From an uncultured Flavobacteriaceae bacterium (lineage in GTDB: Bacteria > Bacteroidota > Bacteroidia > Flavobacteriales > Flavobacteriaceae): 54,121 bases of DNA. The position numbers and the translations under genes were made by a program. Below, piece by piece: positions 43,001 through 53,200 of the stretch; the stretch's first letter is position 1, and each line of letters opens with the position of its first letter. The stretch spans positions 1 through 54,121 of the forward strand of contig CALKEO010000021.1 of NCBI GenBank assembly GCA_938088195.1. Direction: 5' to 3'. A model generated the notes under the pieces. That model searched no databases. It saw nothing but the letters and a program-made list of their open reading frames with translations, and was not told the DNA's origin.

Positions 43001-46000
43001 CTGAGCCCATTCTAATAAAACCAACCAGTCTTTTATCATAATCCTCAAAAGATCCTTCACCAGGTAGCGAAGGGCTGCCCTCAATAGATTCAGCATGAAT
43101 ATACATTTTCAACTTTTTATACTGTCTCATGTCAAAATCTAAATTCTTATAAACTGCTCTTGAATCTTCAGGTTGAAGATTAGTAACCTTAATTGTCATC
43201 GACTGCTCATTTTGTCTAATAATTGAACTATTAGAATTAATCTCTTCTCTTTGAACACCAGGCGGAAGTATGTAATTTACGGGAACTCTATTTTCATTTT
43301 CTAAAATATTTACCGAACCAATATCAAATGAAGTATTTGGATACAATATGTTGTCCTTGTTAAGAGTTTTTGAATATCTTTTCCAATCAGTTCTAACTAA
43401 ATCCAAAGTAGCAAACCTAAAGTTTACTGGGCCAGAAAAATCTTTCAATAAAATCCTCATAAATCTAATAGACCTTAAATTATCTATTCCATTTACTGCA
43501 TTAAAGTATGGACTGTACTTACTGCTTTTATAAAACTGTTTAAAAACTGGGATTTTAAATTGGATCCAGCGAGTGTTTTTTGTTTGTCCATTAGGAAGAT
43601 CTACTTTAACATCATTTCTTACATCGCTTATAAAGGGGTGATTCCCAACATCCATATTTTTTTTAATTGGTATAATGTATTCAAAATAACTATCTATGGT
43701 ATTCATAGTATTGTCTTGATTAACATCCTCAGAATCAGGTACTGTTGTTGAACCTCTGTAGTCTGATGAAACAGGTGAGTTGCCCTGTGTCCCGTTATAG
43801 TTTTTATATCGATCTAATATTCCCCCACTTGTGTTTAAATAATATTGGTAATTATCTCCAGCTGGATCTGAGTTATCTCCGTTAAAGTATTTGATTTTCT
43901 CATCTTGATCATTCAATCCATCATAACCTAAATCCTGAAGTTTTCTATTGTTAGCATCAGCATCAAAAGTGTAAACTAATGACTGAGTAGCTGGAGAAAT
44001 TCCCCAAGATGAATTATTTGTTATTTGTTGAGAATTAACAGTTGGTAATCCATTTTCATATAATTTTTTACCATCTTTTAAAATATCTTCTGAAATACTT
44101 CCAAGATTAAAAACTAAATTCCCAAGATAATTGTCTCCTGACGAATTGTCTTCAAATGTATCTAATAACCAAAACTGAATGAACTCAACATTAGACTGTT
44201 CAAAATTGGTAGTATTAATTTTTCTAGAAATAGCTCCCCAATTTTTTTCAGTATTATTTATAAATAAATCATTTTCTATATTGTTATAAGGACCCTTTTC
44301 ATTTGGAAGATAATTTAAATCAAATGTATTTTGAACTCTTGATTGACCTTCAATTAAGTCCTGTTGTGGGAAAATTTCATCAATAAATATTCTTCTTGTT
44401 TCATTTTTTGATAATTCATTATCGTCTATTTCGGCTGGTCTTTGTCTAGTATAAAAAACTGGATCAATATTATACCATGCCAATTTTGCTCTGTAGTGAC
44501 CTAGTCTCAAGTCATCAGTTCCAAACTGAGAACCATTAACATTAAGTGGAACACTTGAAAGTTTCCATGAAAGATTATCTCTTAAGTCTATATTGGTTTC
44601 CGAACCTTCAAAATCATCAACATAAACAGTAGCACTGTTATCATAACCTGAATTTTTTGGTTTACCAGCATGTAAAAAAGCTACTTCACCTTTAAGTGAA
44701 ATTGTAGAGGGAACTCGAGTGTTTATATTTGGGAGTTTATTTGCCATTCTAGTTAAAAAAGGAATATCAGTAGAAAAAATTCCATTTAGACCTATCATTG
44801 TATTATTTACCGGTTCAACCCCGTAATTGGCCTTTTGACTAATTGATCTTTCACTTAAATTCATTAAAGATCCACCCAAAATAAAGTTATCATTAAATTT
44901 ATGTTCAATGTTAACTCCCGAAAATCTCTTTTTCTGTTGAGCATAAAAAGAATTACTCTCTGTTGAGATTTCAATAGGAATATTTGAGTTTTTTAATGTT
45001 TCATCTAAAATTTGAACTCTACCTGCTTGGTAATTTACTGTATAATCAATCCCCTCTTGCAATAATCTTCCACCAGCAGAAACTTTAACAGAACCCCTTG
45101 GCACATTAAACTGACCAATGGCAATACCTCCCGAATCGCCCGATGTCTTATATGACCCTTTTAATTGAAATTTATTTTTTTCTATTTTTTCCTCAGCTTC
45201 GATTTTTGAAGATTTATAAATTTCCTGATAAACATATTTTTTTTGATTTTCATTATAAGAGTTATAATTTTCATAATTCTCAGAATTTGAATTACTATTT
45301 TTTAACTTATCAAAAAGATATTCCCCAAAAGGCTCAACTGATGTAAAAATAATCAAACCATTAGTTGAATTTATTGTTAGGTTAGGAACAAAATCAAAAA
45401 AACCGTCTCCCCCATTTTGGATATCATTATTCATATTTAAATTATCTAAATTAAAAACTGATAGTAAAGTTTTACCATCAATTGAAGAGGGCCATATTGA
45501 AGAATCTACTGGTTCAATATAATTTAATGGAGAAGGATTAGTGTAAAATATGTTTAGTTTAAAATCATCTTTGTTAATTTGATATGACCCTATGGAATAG
45601 ATGTTTTTCATCATCAAATCCCAAACTGGCTGATTAATATTGGTAAGACTACTTTTCAACATTTTAACAATTAGACTATTGTTTGAAATTTGAAGTTGAC
45701 CATTGTTTTCATATGTGTCTGTTGCGTCAATTCCATCATTGGCGAATTCTCCAACCTGAAAAACTTGACCACCAACAGTATATTGGTAGGCAACCCCTAG
45801 AATTTCATCATTATTTAATGGTTGATTTAAGGATATGTATCCTAATTTCTCATGAAGTTTATACTCATTGGGTTCTAATTTTCTCGCACTTTCCAAAACA
45901 GAATAATCATTACCCTCACTTATTAAGTTTGATATTGGTCCAAATCCATTTTTAACATTAGCTATTTCTCTAATTGAAGAGTTTAAAAGCCCGGTACCTA

Positions 46001-47168
46001 TTGATAATGGATCAAATTTATTGACTGAATTGTCAGGATAGACATTACTCCCAGTCTTTAATATAAAACTAGGATAAAATTCATCTATTTTTGTTTTTAA
46101 AGGATCTGATTCTCCTAAATCTTGCAATGCCAACACATTTCTTACATTTTGAGTTTGATTTACTCTGTTTGTAACCCAAACCTCGATTCTGGTTATATTG
46201 ACTTGCGTGTTTAAATAAGGGTAGTTTTTAAGGGTTTTATCATACTTGTCTCTAAAATATTGTCCCAAAAAAAAATGTCTATTCTCATCGTAATCCAAAG
46301 GAAATATTGAAAATTCTTCAAAGCTTCCATCTCCTTTGGCCATAACAGTTTGTGATTGAGATCTTTGCTCAGAAAGAACTGTGGTAACTCTTGTGTTTCC
46401 AAATTTTAGTTCTGTTTTGAAACCAAATAAACTTTGAGCTCCAGAAATCAAAGACCCACTTAATGGCATACTTACATTTCCTAACTCAATTTTTTGAATA
46501 ATATCATCCTCAGTTGGAGTATAATCAAGCTTTAATAAATTTTGAAAATCAAACGTAGATTGAGTGTCATAGTTTGAAGATATAGTTAATCTCTCTCCAA
46601 TTTTTCCATTCAAACTTAAACTTATAGATTGGTTAAAATCTAAATTAATATTACTTTGATTTCCTGTAGAAATTGAAGGGTTTTCTCTTTTTTGATAACG
46701 AGCACCTACATCCATTGAAATAGACCCTTGGGGGGTCAGTTCAATTTCATCACCTCCAAAAATTGACTGAAAAAAATTTGAATTTAAATATAGATCAGGA
46801 AGTAAGTTTTTTATTTTTTTTGACTCATCAGAATCTTCATCCTCAAGCAATTTTAATTTCTCTTGAAAATATATTTTTATATTATTTGATTTTATTAGTT
46901 TTCGATACTCTGATGGAGTTAAAAAAAGAGGGGTGCCTACATTAATCTCCCCTGCTTTTGTCGTAAATACATACTTATCAGTGAGTGGATCATAAGTATA
47001 CTTAGAAACAAAAAAAGAAGGTGGTTTTAGTTTAAAACTTCCTAAATATACAGTATTACCAATAGTGTCTAAATTAATAATCTTCTGGCTAAATAAACTG
47101 TAATTGTATATTAGAGTTAATATGGATGATAATAAAAAAAACTTTTTTTTAAAGGAAATTTTATTCAA
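40038..47168 (-). CDS. sprA: SprA (Sov), outer-membrane translocon of the type IX secretion system
   Basis: A 2376-residue protein, a typical size for the giant SprA barrel. It has a signal peptide (MNKISFKKKFFLLSSILTLIYNYSLFSQ region). N-terminal segments (DLYLNSNFFQSIFGGDEIEL, SLSLNGKIGERLTISSNYDT) and central repeats (VPSTISLKGEVAFLHAGKPK, VYVDDFEGSETNIDLRDN) are SprA hallmarks. The C-terminus has many barrel strands ending TTIRSGMTLRYNFGE. SprA is the 36-strand channel for T9SS cargo and is required for gliding in flavobacteria. Translation starts at TTG 47168, 4 bases after ruvA, with no alternative ATG nearby. Confidence 0.97.
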   Translation of the reverse strand: MNKISFKKKFFLLSSILTLIYNYSLFSQKIINLDTIGNTVYLGSFKLKPPSFFVSKYTYDPLTDKYVFTTKAGEINVGTPLFLTPSEYRKLIKSNNIKIYFQEKLKLLEDEDSDESKKIKNLLPDLYLNSNFFQSIFGGDEIELTPQGSISMDVGARYQKRENPSISTGNQSNINLDFNQSISLSLNGKIGERLTISSNYDTQSTFDFQNLLKLDYTPTEDDIIQKIELGNVSMPLSGSLISGAQSLFGFKTELKFGNTRVTTVLSEQRSQSQTVMAKGDGSFEEFSIFPLDYDENRHFFLGQYFRDKYDKTLKNYPYLNTQVNITRIEVWVTNRVNQTQNVRNVLALQDLGESDPLKTKIDEFYPSFILKTGSNVYPDNSVNKFDPLSIGTGLLNSSIREIANVKNGFGPISNLISEGNDYSVLESARKLEPNEYKLHEKLGYISLNQPLNNDEILGVAYQYTVGGQVFQVGEFANDGIDATDTYENNGQLQISNNSLIVKMLKSSLTNINQPVWDLMMKNIYSIGSYQINKDDFKLNIFYTNPSPLNYIEPVDSSIWPSSIDGKTLLSVFNLDNLNMNNDIQNGGDGFFDFVPNLTINSTNGLIIFTSVEPFGEYLFDKLKNSNSNSENYENYNSYNENQKKYVYQEIYKSSKIEAEEKIEKNKFQLKGSYKTSGDSGGIAIGQFNVPRGSVKVSAGGRLLQEGIDYTVNYQAGRVQILDETLKNSNIPIEISTESNSFYAQQKKRFSGVNIEHKFNDNFILGGSLMNLSERSISQKANYGVEPVNNTMIGLNGIFSTDIPFLTRMANKLPNINTRVPSTISLKGEVAFLHAGKPKNSGYDNSATVYVDDFEGSETNIDLRDNLSWKLSSVPLNVNGSQFGTDDLRLGHYRAKLAWYNIDPVFYTRQRPAEIDDNELSKNETRRIFIDEIFPQQDLIEGQSRVQNTFDLNYLPNEKGPYNNIENDLFINNTEKNWGAISRKINTTNFEQSNVEFIQFWLLDTFEDNSSGDNYLGNLVFNLGSISEDILKDGKKLYENGLPTVNSQQITNNSSWGISPATQSLVYTFDADANNRKLQDLGYDGLNDQDEKIKYFNGDNSDPAGDNYQYYLNTSGGILDRYKNYNGTQGNSPVSSDYRGSTTVPDSEDVNQDNTMNTIDSYFEYIIPIKKNMDVGNHPFISDVRNDVKVDLPNGQTKNTRWIQFKIPVFKQFYKSSKYSPYFNAVNGIDNLRSIRFMRILLKDFSGPVNFRFATLDLVRTDWKRYSKTLNKDNILYPNTSFDIGSVNILENENRVPVNYILPPGVQREEINSNSSIIRQNEQSMTIKVTNLQPEDSRAVYKNLDFDMRQYKKLKMYIHAESIEGSPSLPGEGSFEDYDKRLVGFIRMGSDFTDNYYQIEVPLKPTAFNQGSSNKFSADQVWEPDSNSIDFSLEILTKLKALTLSSQSNLSQTLYFNEDLQQIDEFTSISSLPGDKKYKFAIKGNPTIGGIKTLMIGVKNPSTNKGDILSGEVWFNELRLSEIDGKGGWSALGSLEANIADVANFSVSGKMSTVGFGSIDKTPNQRSREDFKQYGFIGSANFGKFLPENWGIQIPLAYSVNQQVTTPEYDPFYQDIRLNDRLASAERKSQRDSIRDQAISFKQSKSISLIGLKKNRSEDKSERFYDIENFDFSYSYNQEIEHDYEIENLTKKTVRAGAQYSFSFEPFVISPFKSVSFISDSKYLEWLSEFNINPLLSSISFNTNINRTFNSQRFREVYIEGADSSKQIALPDIQQRNFLFDWNLSLSQNLTNSLRLDFSASNNSVVKNYFENDPDGNKIVNKEFEIWDGFWSTGETNSHNQSFGLSYELPFKLFPLINFISTSYNYSGDFNWERGSDAMAKVEDELGNILGRVNTIQNANTHSLSSSFNMAKLYRNIGLVKKKKPKKALNKITNSIIGLLTGISRLKLNYTENNGQVLPGYTQTLGFFGTTKPSFAFVFGSQSDIRFEAAKNGWLTDFPSFNEQYSRVHNTKFNIVTEINWIKDFKIDLNANREYSENFSENYKILDNNYNALGSNLFGNFSISSILIKTSFRDSDQYKSQTFQTFQNNRLIIANRLASINGNSNGDIDEDGFPQGYGKNNQSVLIPAFLSAYTGENPENISLDALRSTPLPNWSIQYTGLLNIDFFKERFKRFSLGHSYRSSYTLNNFKSNLEFNSSNNKITDLAGNFLNETLYTNINLVEQFNPLLKVDMELKNSVRVVLEMKKDRALSLSLDNNLLTEVSGMDYSIGMGYRIKDLKFRNNIGGRQSISKGDLNIKADLSLRDNITIIRNLNIDDNKVTAGQSIWSLKFSADYALSKSFNAVFFYDHLFSEFAISTAFPQTTIRSGMTLRYNFGE

Positions 47169-47172
47169 TACT

Positions 47173-47754
47173 TCACAATTTATTCAATGCCCCTTTTATT
47201 AACTCTTCCACAGACATTTCTGGTGAATTATTAACAAGCATTTCTATTAGCTTACTAGTTTGTTTTCTATTATAACCTAGAACCTCTAATGCTGATAACG
47301 CTTCATCTTGGTTTGTATTGCTAATATTTCCAATAAATTGATCGTTTTCTGAAATTAAACTTACTTTATCTTTTAAATCAATTATTACTCTTTGTGCAGT
47401 TTTTAAGCCAATTCCTTTTACTGATTGAATAACTGAAACATTCCCAGAAACTATCGCACTTTGTATTTCCCCGGGTGTTAATGAAGAAAGCATTGTCCTG
47501 GCTGTACTAGCTCCAATTCCAGAAACTGAAATTAATTGTCTAAATAAATTTCTTTCTGTCTTTTCAAAGAAACCAAACAAAGTATGTGAGTCTTCCTTAA
47601 CTTGTAAATGAGTGTATAAACTTATACTCTCAGAATCTGACAATTTTGAAAAAGTATTAAGCGATATATTCACTAAATAACCCACTCCATTACAATCAAT
47701 GACGATTTCTGTTGGAGATTTCTCAATCATTCTTCCTTTTAGTTGTGTAATCAT
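47173..47754 (-). CDS. ruvA: Holliday junction branch migration protein RuvA
   Basis: A 193-residue RuvA. The N-terminal OB domain starts MITQLKGRMIEKSPTEIVIDCNGVGYLV. The tandem helix-hairpin-helix motifs are VSGIGASTARTML and VKGIGLKTAQRVI, and the small C-terminal domain (EALSALEVLGYNRKQ) binds RuvB. The start overlaps the maeB stop (ATGA) and sprA begins 4 bases after its end, giving a coupled maeB-ruvA-sprA operon. Confidence 0.97.
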   Translation of the reverse strand: MITQLKGRMIEKSPTEIVIDCNGVGYLVNISLNTFSKLSDSESISLYTHLQVKEDSHTLFGFFEKTERNLFRQLISVSGIGASTARTMLSSLTPGEIQSAIVSGNVSVIQSVKGIGLKTAQRVIIDLKDKVSLISENDQFIGNISNTNQDEALSALEVLGYNRKQTSKLIEMLVNNSPEMSVEELIKGALNKL

Positions 47755-50030
47755 TTTTTAATTTTAGCTTTTTTTTGAGCATCAACAACTGCAACAGCAG
47801 ACATATTTACCATTTCTTCAACACTTGCACCTAATTGTAAAACATGTACTGCCTTAGACATTCCCATCATAATTGGTCCGATTGAAAGCGCATTGTCTAA
47901 TTCCTTTATCACTTTATAATTAGTGTTTGCTGAATCCAAGTTTGGAAAAATTAATGTGTTAACATTCTTTCCAGAAAGTTTTGAATAAGAGAATTTATCC
48001 TTAAACATTTCTTTATTAAGAGCAAAATCAGATTGTACTTCACCATCTACTTTCAAATCAGGAAAATTTCTATGTAAAAATTTAACTGCTTGATTAACTT
48101 TTAAAGCCATAGGATGATTTGATGATCCAAAATTTGAGTAAGATAACATTGCGATATTTGGTTCCATTCCAAACATTTTAACAGTTTCTGCTGTCATTTT
48201 AGCTATAACTGCTAGATCCTTTGAACTTGGGTCAATATTAATTGATGTGTCAGATAAAAATAAGGGACCTTTACTTGTAATCATTAGATTAGTTGTGGCT
48301 ACTTTATTTACGTCAGGAGCTTTACCTATGACCTCTAACATAGGTTTTACCGTTACAGGGTAACTTCTTGAATAGCCGGAAATTAAAGCATCTGCCTCAC
48401 CATCTAACAGCATCATTGCAGAATATAAATTTCTTTGCTTCATTTTATTTACTGCTTCAAACAAAGTAACTCCTTTTCTTCTTCTTAGTTCCCAGTATTT
48501 TTTTCCGTATTTTTCTCTATTTTCTATTTCTTCACTAGATTTTGGATCTATAATTGGAATTTCATCCTCAAATTCAATTTCAGATTTTAGCTCTAATATT
48601 ACATCCTTATCACCTAGTAGAATTGGAAAGCCTATTCCTTCTTCATGTACAATTTGGGCAGCCTTTAGAACGTCCAAATGATCTGCTTCAGCAAAAATTA
48701 TTTTTTTAGGATTTGCCTTAGCTCTATTTGCTAAAAGTCTTACTATTTTATTGTCATTTCCAAGTCTAGAGTGGAGTTCTTCTTCATATTTTTCCCAATT
48801 TTCAATTGGAGCTCTTGCTACACCTGATTTTATAGCAGCTTTGGCCACTTCAGGTGGTATTTTAGTAATTAACCTTGGATCAAAAGGTTTTGGGATAATA
48901 TAACTTTTTCCAAATGTAAGCTTGGTTTTATCGTAGGCAATATTCACAAATTCAGGAACAGTTTCTTTTGCTAATAAAGCTAGTGCTTTTACAGCTGCCA
49001 TCTTCATTTCATCATTAATTTTAGAGGCTTTTACATCTAAAGCTCCTCTGAAAATAAAAGGGAATCCTAATACATTATTAACTTGATTGGGATGGTCTGA
49101 TCTTCCTGTAGCCATAATGATGTCATCCCTTGTTTTCATTGCTAAATCATACGCTATTTCAGGATTTGGATTTGCCATTGCAAAAACAATGGGATTTTTT
49201 TTCATTGATAACAGCATTTTTGGAGTAACCATATTTTCTCTTGAAAGACCAATAAAAATATCCGAATTAATCATTGCCTCTTCCAAAGTATCTATTTTTC
49301 TATTTGTAGCAAATTCCCTTTTTTCACTTGATAGTTCTTTTCTGTTGGCCCTTATAACCCCTTTACTATCAGTCATAACTATGTTTTTAGGGTTAATTCC
49401 AAAAGCTTTATACATTCTTGTACATGAGATAGCAGCCGCACCAGCTCCACAGACTACCATTTTTACATTTTCAATTTTCTTTTCAACTAAATCTAAGGCA
49501 TTTAATAAAGCAGCTGAGGAAATTATTGCTGTTCCATGTTGATCGTCATGCATAACAGGTATATCAAGTTCTTTAGAAAGTCTTTTTTCAATTTCAAAAG
49601 CTTCTGGCGCTTTAATATCCTCTAAATTAATCCCTCCAAATGTAGGAGAGATATTTTTTACTGTTTCAATAAATTTTTCAGTATCCTTAGTATCTATTTC
49701 AATATCAAAAACATCAATTCCAGCAAAAATTTTAAATAACAATGCTTTACCTTCCATTACAGGTTTTGAAGCCTCTGGGCCAATATCGCCCAAACCTAAA
49801 ACAGCTGTACCATTGGTGATTACTGCAACCAAGTTTCCTTTTGAGGTATATTTATATACATTTTCAATATTTTTTTCTATCTCGAGACAAGGATGAGCCA
49901 CGCCTGGTGAATACGCAAGAGATAAATCCCTTTGGCTATTGTATTTAGTTGTTGGAACAACTTCAATTTTTCCAGGGTTTGGTTTTGCATGATATACTAA
50001 TGCTTCTCTTCTGTTTTTTTTATTCTTCAT
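47751..50030 (-). CDS. maeB: NADP-dependent malic enzyme with C-terminal phosphotransacetylase-like domain
   Basis: A 759-residue two-part protein. Residues 1 to ~420 are the malic enzyme: YSPGVAHPCLEI, VMHDDQHGTA with the metal/malate-binding residues, and the nucleotide fold VVCGAGAAAISC. Residues ~430-759 are a PTA-like domain (ANPKKIIFAEADHLDVLKAA, GPIMMGMSKAVHVLQLGASV), usually regulatory and binding acetyl-CoA rather than catalytic. It oxidatively decarboxylates malate to pyruvate, making NADPH. It is the first gene of the maeB-ruvA-sprA operon and divergent from the surface-protein gene across 184 bases. Confidence 0.96.
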   Translation of the reverse strand: MKNKKNRREALVYHAKPNPGKIEVVPTTKYNSQRDLSLAYSPGVAHPCLEIEKNIENVYKYTSKGNLVAVITNGTAVLGLGDIGPEASKPVMEGKALLFKIFAGIDVFDIEIDTKDTEKFIETVKNISPTFGGINLEDIKAPEAFEIEKRLSKELDIPVMHDDQHGTAIISSAALLNALDLVEKKIENVKMVVCGAGAAAISCTRMYKAFGINPKNIVMTDSKGVIRANRKELSSEKREFATNRKIDTLEEAMINSDIFIGLSRENMVTPKMLLSMKKNPIVFAMANPNPEIAYDLAMKTRDDIIMATGRSDHPNQVNNVLGFPFIFRGALDVKASKINDEMKMAAVKALALLAKETVPEFVNIAYDKTKLTFGKSYIIPKPFDPRLITKIPPEVAKAAIKSGVARAPIENWEKYEEELHSRLGNDNKIVRLLANRAKANPKKIIFAEADHLDVLKAAQIVHEEGIGFPILLGDKDVILELKSEIEFEDEIPIIDPKSSEEIENREKYGKKYWELRRRKGVTLFEAVNKMKQRNLYSAMMLLDGEADALISGYSRSYPVTVKPMLEVIGKAPDVNKVATTNLMITSKGPLFLSDTSINIDPSSKDLAVIAKMTAETVKMFGMEPNIAMLSYSNFGSSNHPMALKVNQAVKFLHRNFPDLKVDGEVQSDFALNKEMFKDKFSYSKLSGKNVNTLIFPNLDSANTNYKVIKELDNALSIGPIMMGMSKAVHVLQLGASVEEMVNMSAVAVVDAQKKAKIKK

Positions 50031-50115
50031 TTATTTAGACGTCTCTTTCTAACTATTTATAAATTTATAAAAAGCATATCCATTTACATAAAAAAATTAC
50101 ACTATTATCATTTTT

Positions 50116-50140
50116 GATTCATTAAAATTTAAAATGAATC
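50116..50140. repeat. inverted repeat in the maeB / surface-protein intergenic region
   Basis: GATTCATT (50116-50123) and AATGAATC (50133-50140) form a perfect 8-bp inverted repeat around a 9-base AT-only spacer. It lies midway in the 184-base divergent region, and no T-tract suggests a terminator. It could be an operator for either gene. Confidence 0.5.
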
Positions 50141-50165
50141 TAAGTTCAATAATCTTATTTGATAA

Positions 50166-50195
50166 TTGTTATTTTCTAATTATCATGTAAGTTTA
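50166..50195 (+). promoter_or_regulatory. candidate promoter of the large surface-protein gene (TTG-N19-TAAGTTTA)
   Basis: TTG (50166-50168), 19 bases, then TAAGTTTA (50188-50195), a 7/8 match to TAnnTTTG. Transcription would begin around 50201, leaving a leader of about 14 bases to the TTG start at 50215. Confidence 0.42.
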
Positions 50196-50214
50196 CGCAA
50201 GATTAAAATATACG

Positions 50215-53200
50215 TTGAAAAAATATTTTTTATTATTCTTTTTATTTTCTTTAGCTGTTGTTAATGCTCAGTTAAGTAAAATTCATTATATCCCACCAAT
50301 AACTGCTACAGATGACCCAGGAGATCAGTGGCTGTATATTTCGACTCCTAGTACATCGCCAGTAAATTTTGAGGTAAAAGTAGGTGGAGTAGTTGGTACA
50401 ACATCGGACTCAGGTACTGTCTTTTTTCAAGGAACTATTGACAATAATATACCTGCAGCAATTGAACTCGCTCAAGATCCTGGAGATAATAATGGCTGGT
50501 GGAGTAATTTTTTTGTTGATCCATCTCAAACAGAACAAGTTTTAAATAAAGGATTCGTTGTTGAGTCTGATTCAGATGTCTATGTCTCAGTAAGAGCAAA
50601 TTCAGATGGCCAACAATATCAAGCAGGGGCATTGGTTAGTAAAGGTAAATCTGGACTAGGAACCCGGTTTCGTGCTGGAATGTTTCAAAACCAAAACTCT
50701 TCACACATTGGTTTTATTTCAGTGATGGCTTCTGAAGATCTGACTCAAGTTACTTTTAATTTTACCAAAGATATTGATACAACAGGAGGTCCCAAAACCC
50801 CTGATCTTCCTCATGTTGTCAATCTTAATAAAGGAGAAAGCTATATCCTGGCTAGTCAAGGTGGTTTTGGAAACGAATTAATAGGGACTTTAGTAACCTC
50901 CAGCAAGCCTGTAATAATTAACACTGGGTCAGCCAGCGGAAGTTTTGCTACAGAAACTGGAGGACAAGATTATGGATTTGATCAAATTGTTGGATCTGAT
51001 TTAGTTGGATCAGAGTATATTTTTATCAGGGGAAATGGGAATAATGGTTGGGAAAATGTTTTATTAATAGCCGATCAAGATAATACTGAAATAATTGTAA
51101 ATGGTGAAACTTATGGTACCATTGAAAAAGCCGGGGGATACTTTATAATTGAGGGTAATAAGTATAGCTCTAATGAAGCAGGTGGGAATATGTATGTTAA
51201 AACATCCAATTTAGATCATAAATTATTTGCTTTTCAAGGAACAGGAAGTGTTTACGCCTCTGGGTTTGCGGCAGCTGCCAATCAGGGTATGTTTTTTGTT
51301 CCTCCGTTAAATTGTTCCTCAAAAGGAGATGTAGACAACATAGCAAGTATAGATAAAGTAGGTATTAAAACATTTGAAGGTGCGGTAACTTTTATAACCA
51401 AAAAAAATTCGAATATTTTAATAAACGATCAGGCAATTGGAACTTACAGTCAAGTGACTGGACCACTTGATGTAATTGGAAACGAAAATTATGTTACATA
51501 TATAGTAAAAGGCTTAACTGGTAATATTTCCGTTAAGGGAAATGACGAATTATACGTTGCTTATTTTAATTATGAAGGTGCTGCAACAACTGGTGGGTTT
51601 TATTCAGGATTTGCTACCCCTCCAGAAATAGTATATGATGTTGAGCTAGAAGTGTTAGGATCTTGTATAAAACAAAATGGAGAGTCTAATATTCTTTTAA
51701 CAGCTGATAATATTAAAAATTTTGACAGTATTAGATGGCTAAAAGAAAATGAATTTGGAGATTTTGAGCCAACTGGAAATACTGAAACCACATTTAAACC
51801 AACTCAGGTCGGGTCATATAAATTAGAAGGTGTTTTGGAGTGTTCCAATCTTAACTTTTTGTCAAATAAAATTGTTGTTAGTTTATGTCCGACCGATTCT
51901 GATCAAGATGGAATAGTTGATAATATTGATGTTGATTTAGATAATGATGGAATTACTAACATTAATGAATCTTTTGGCAATGCTTCAATTGATTTTACCA
52001 ATGTAGATAGTCCAACTATAAAATTTGAAAAAGACAACTCGATTAACACTACTATTTTGGAGAATAGCGGAACTATTACAAGTGTTCCTGTTGGTATAAA
52101 TACTTTAGAGGGAACTGAAAACGGGGTTTTTAAAACAAATATTCGAGCAGGAAGTGATGTGGAATTGAACTACACACTTTCTTTTAATGAAAATTTAAAT
52201 ATAAAATTATCTGATAATTCAGAAGATGATTTTCAAAATACTGAAGATGTTTTTTCAATTAAAGTCTACCCCATAACTCAAAATATTACACTTTTAGATC
52301 CTAACGGAAACTTATTGGTTGATACAAATTTTGATGAAGCTTTTGAGTCTGGTGTGGCTAACCATACAGCTAATGAAATTATTTTTAAGCTTAATAACAG
52401 AGAGGATTTTGATTATTCTTTTAACGCTAGTGAGGTTTCCGGTATTTCAATCACTCAAAAAAGAAGCAATACTACAACCGATGGAGTTTTCAGCGGTATC
52501 ATGTCTATTAAAAACTATTCATTGGACACTGATAGTGATAATATAAAAGATTATTTAGATTTAGATAGTGATGGAGATGGTTGTAACGATGTAACAGAGG
52601 CAGGTTATATAGATATTGATGGTAATGGAATGATTGGAATTGGAATTCCAACAACTGAAAATAACGGAGTAAATGAAAACGGAGGGGTGGCTGAACATGA
52701 TTATTCTAAAGAACCGCTAAAAGATGAAAATGGAATTTATTTTTTTCAAAAGGTAAGCAGTCCTGTAACCATCAATTCCGTTCCGGTTTCAACCGCAGCT
52801 TGTCAAGAGGGGGCTAACACGACTTTCAGTGTTGGTGTTGAAACTTTAAACAACCCTTCATTTCAATGGCAAAAATACAATATTGGTTCTTCCAATTTTG
52901 AACCTTGGGATGATTTAGTGGAATCAGAAACTTATAGCGGAACTGAAAGTTCAACATTGGTTATCAATAATGTCAAAGTTGAAATGAATGGTGAAAAATA
53001 TAGAGTTTTGGTTAACTCTGACCAATATCTATGTCCTACAAAAAGTGATGAGGTCTCTTTAACAGTATTTGAAAAACTTCCTATTTCCAACCAAGTCAAT
53101 TCAATTATTAAATGTGATGATAGCTCTGTTGGCGATGATAAAGATGGAGTTATTTCTTCTTTTGATTTATCCTCTCAAACAGCTACTATTCTTGGTGATC

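Noticed and set aside
49087-49542. A 151-codon open frame opposite maeB
   Set aside because: It lies wholly inside the conserved malic-enzyme domain on the other strand, has no family resemblance, and its hydrophobic look is the usual product of reading an AT-rich gene backwards.
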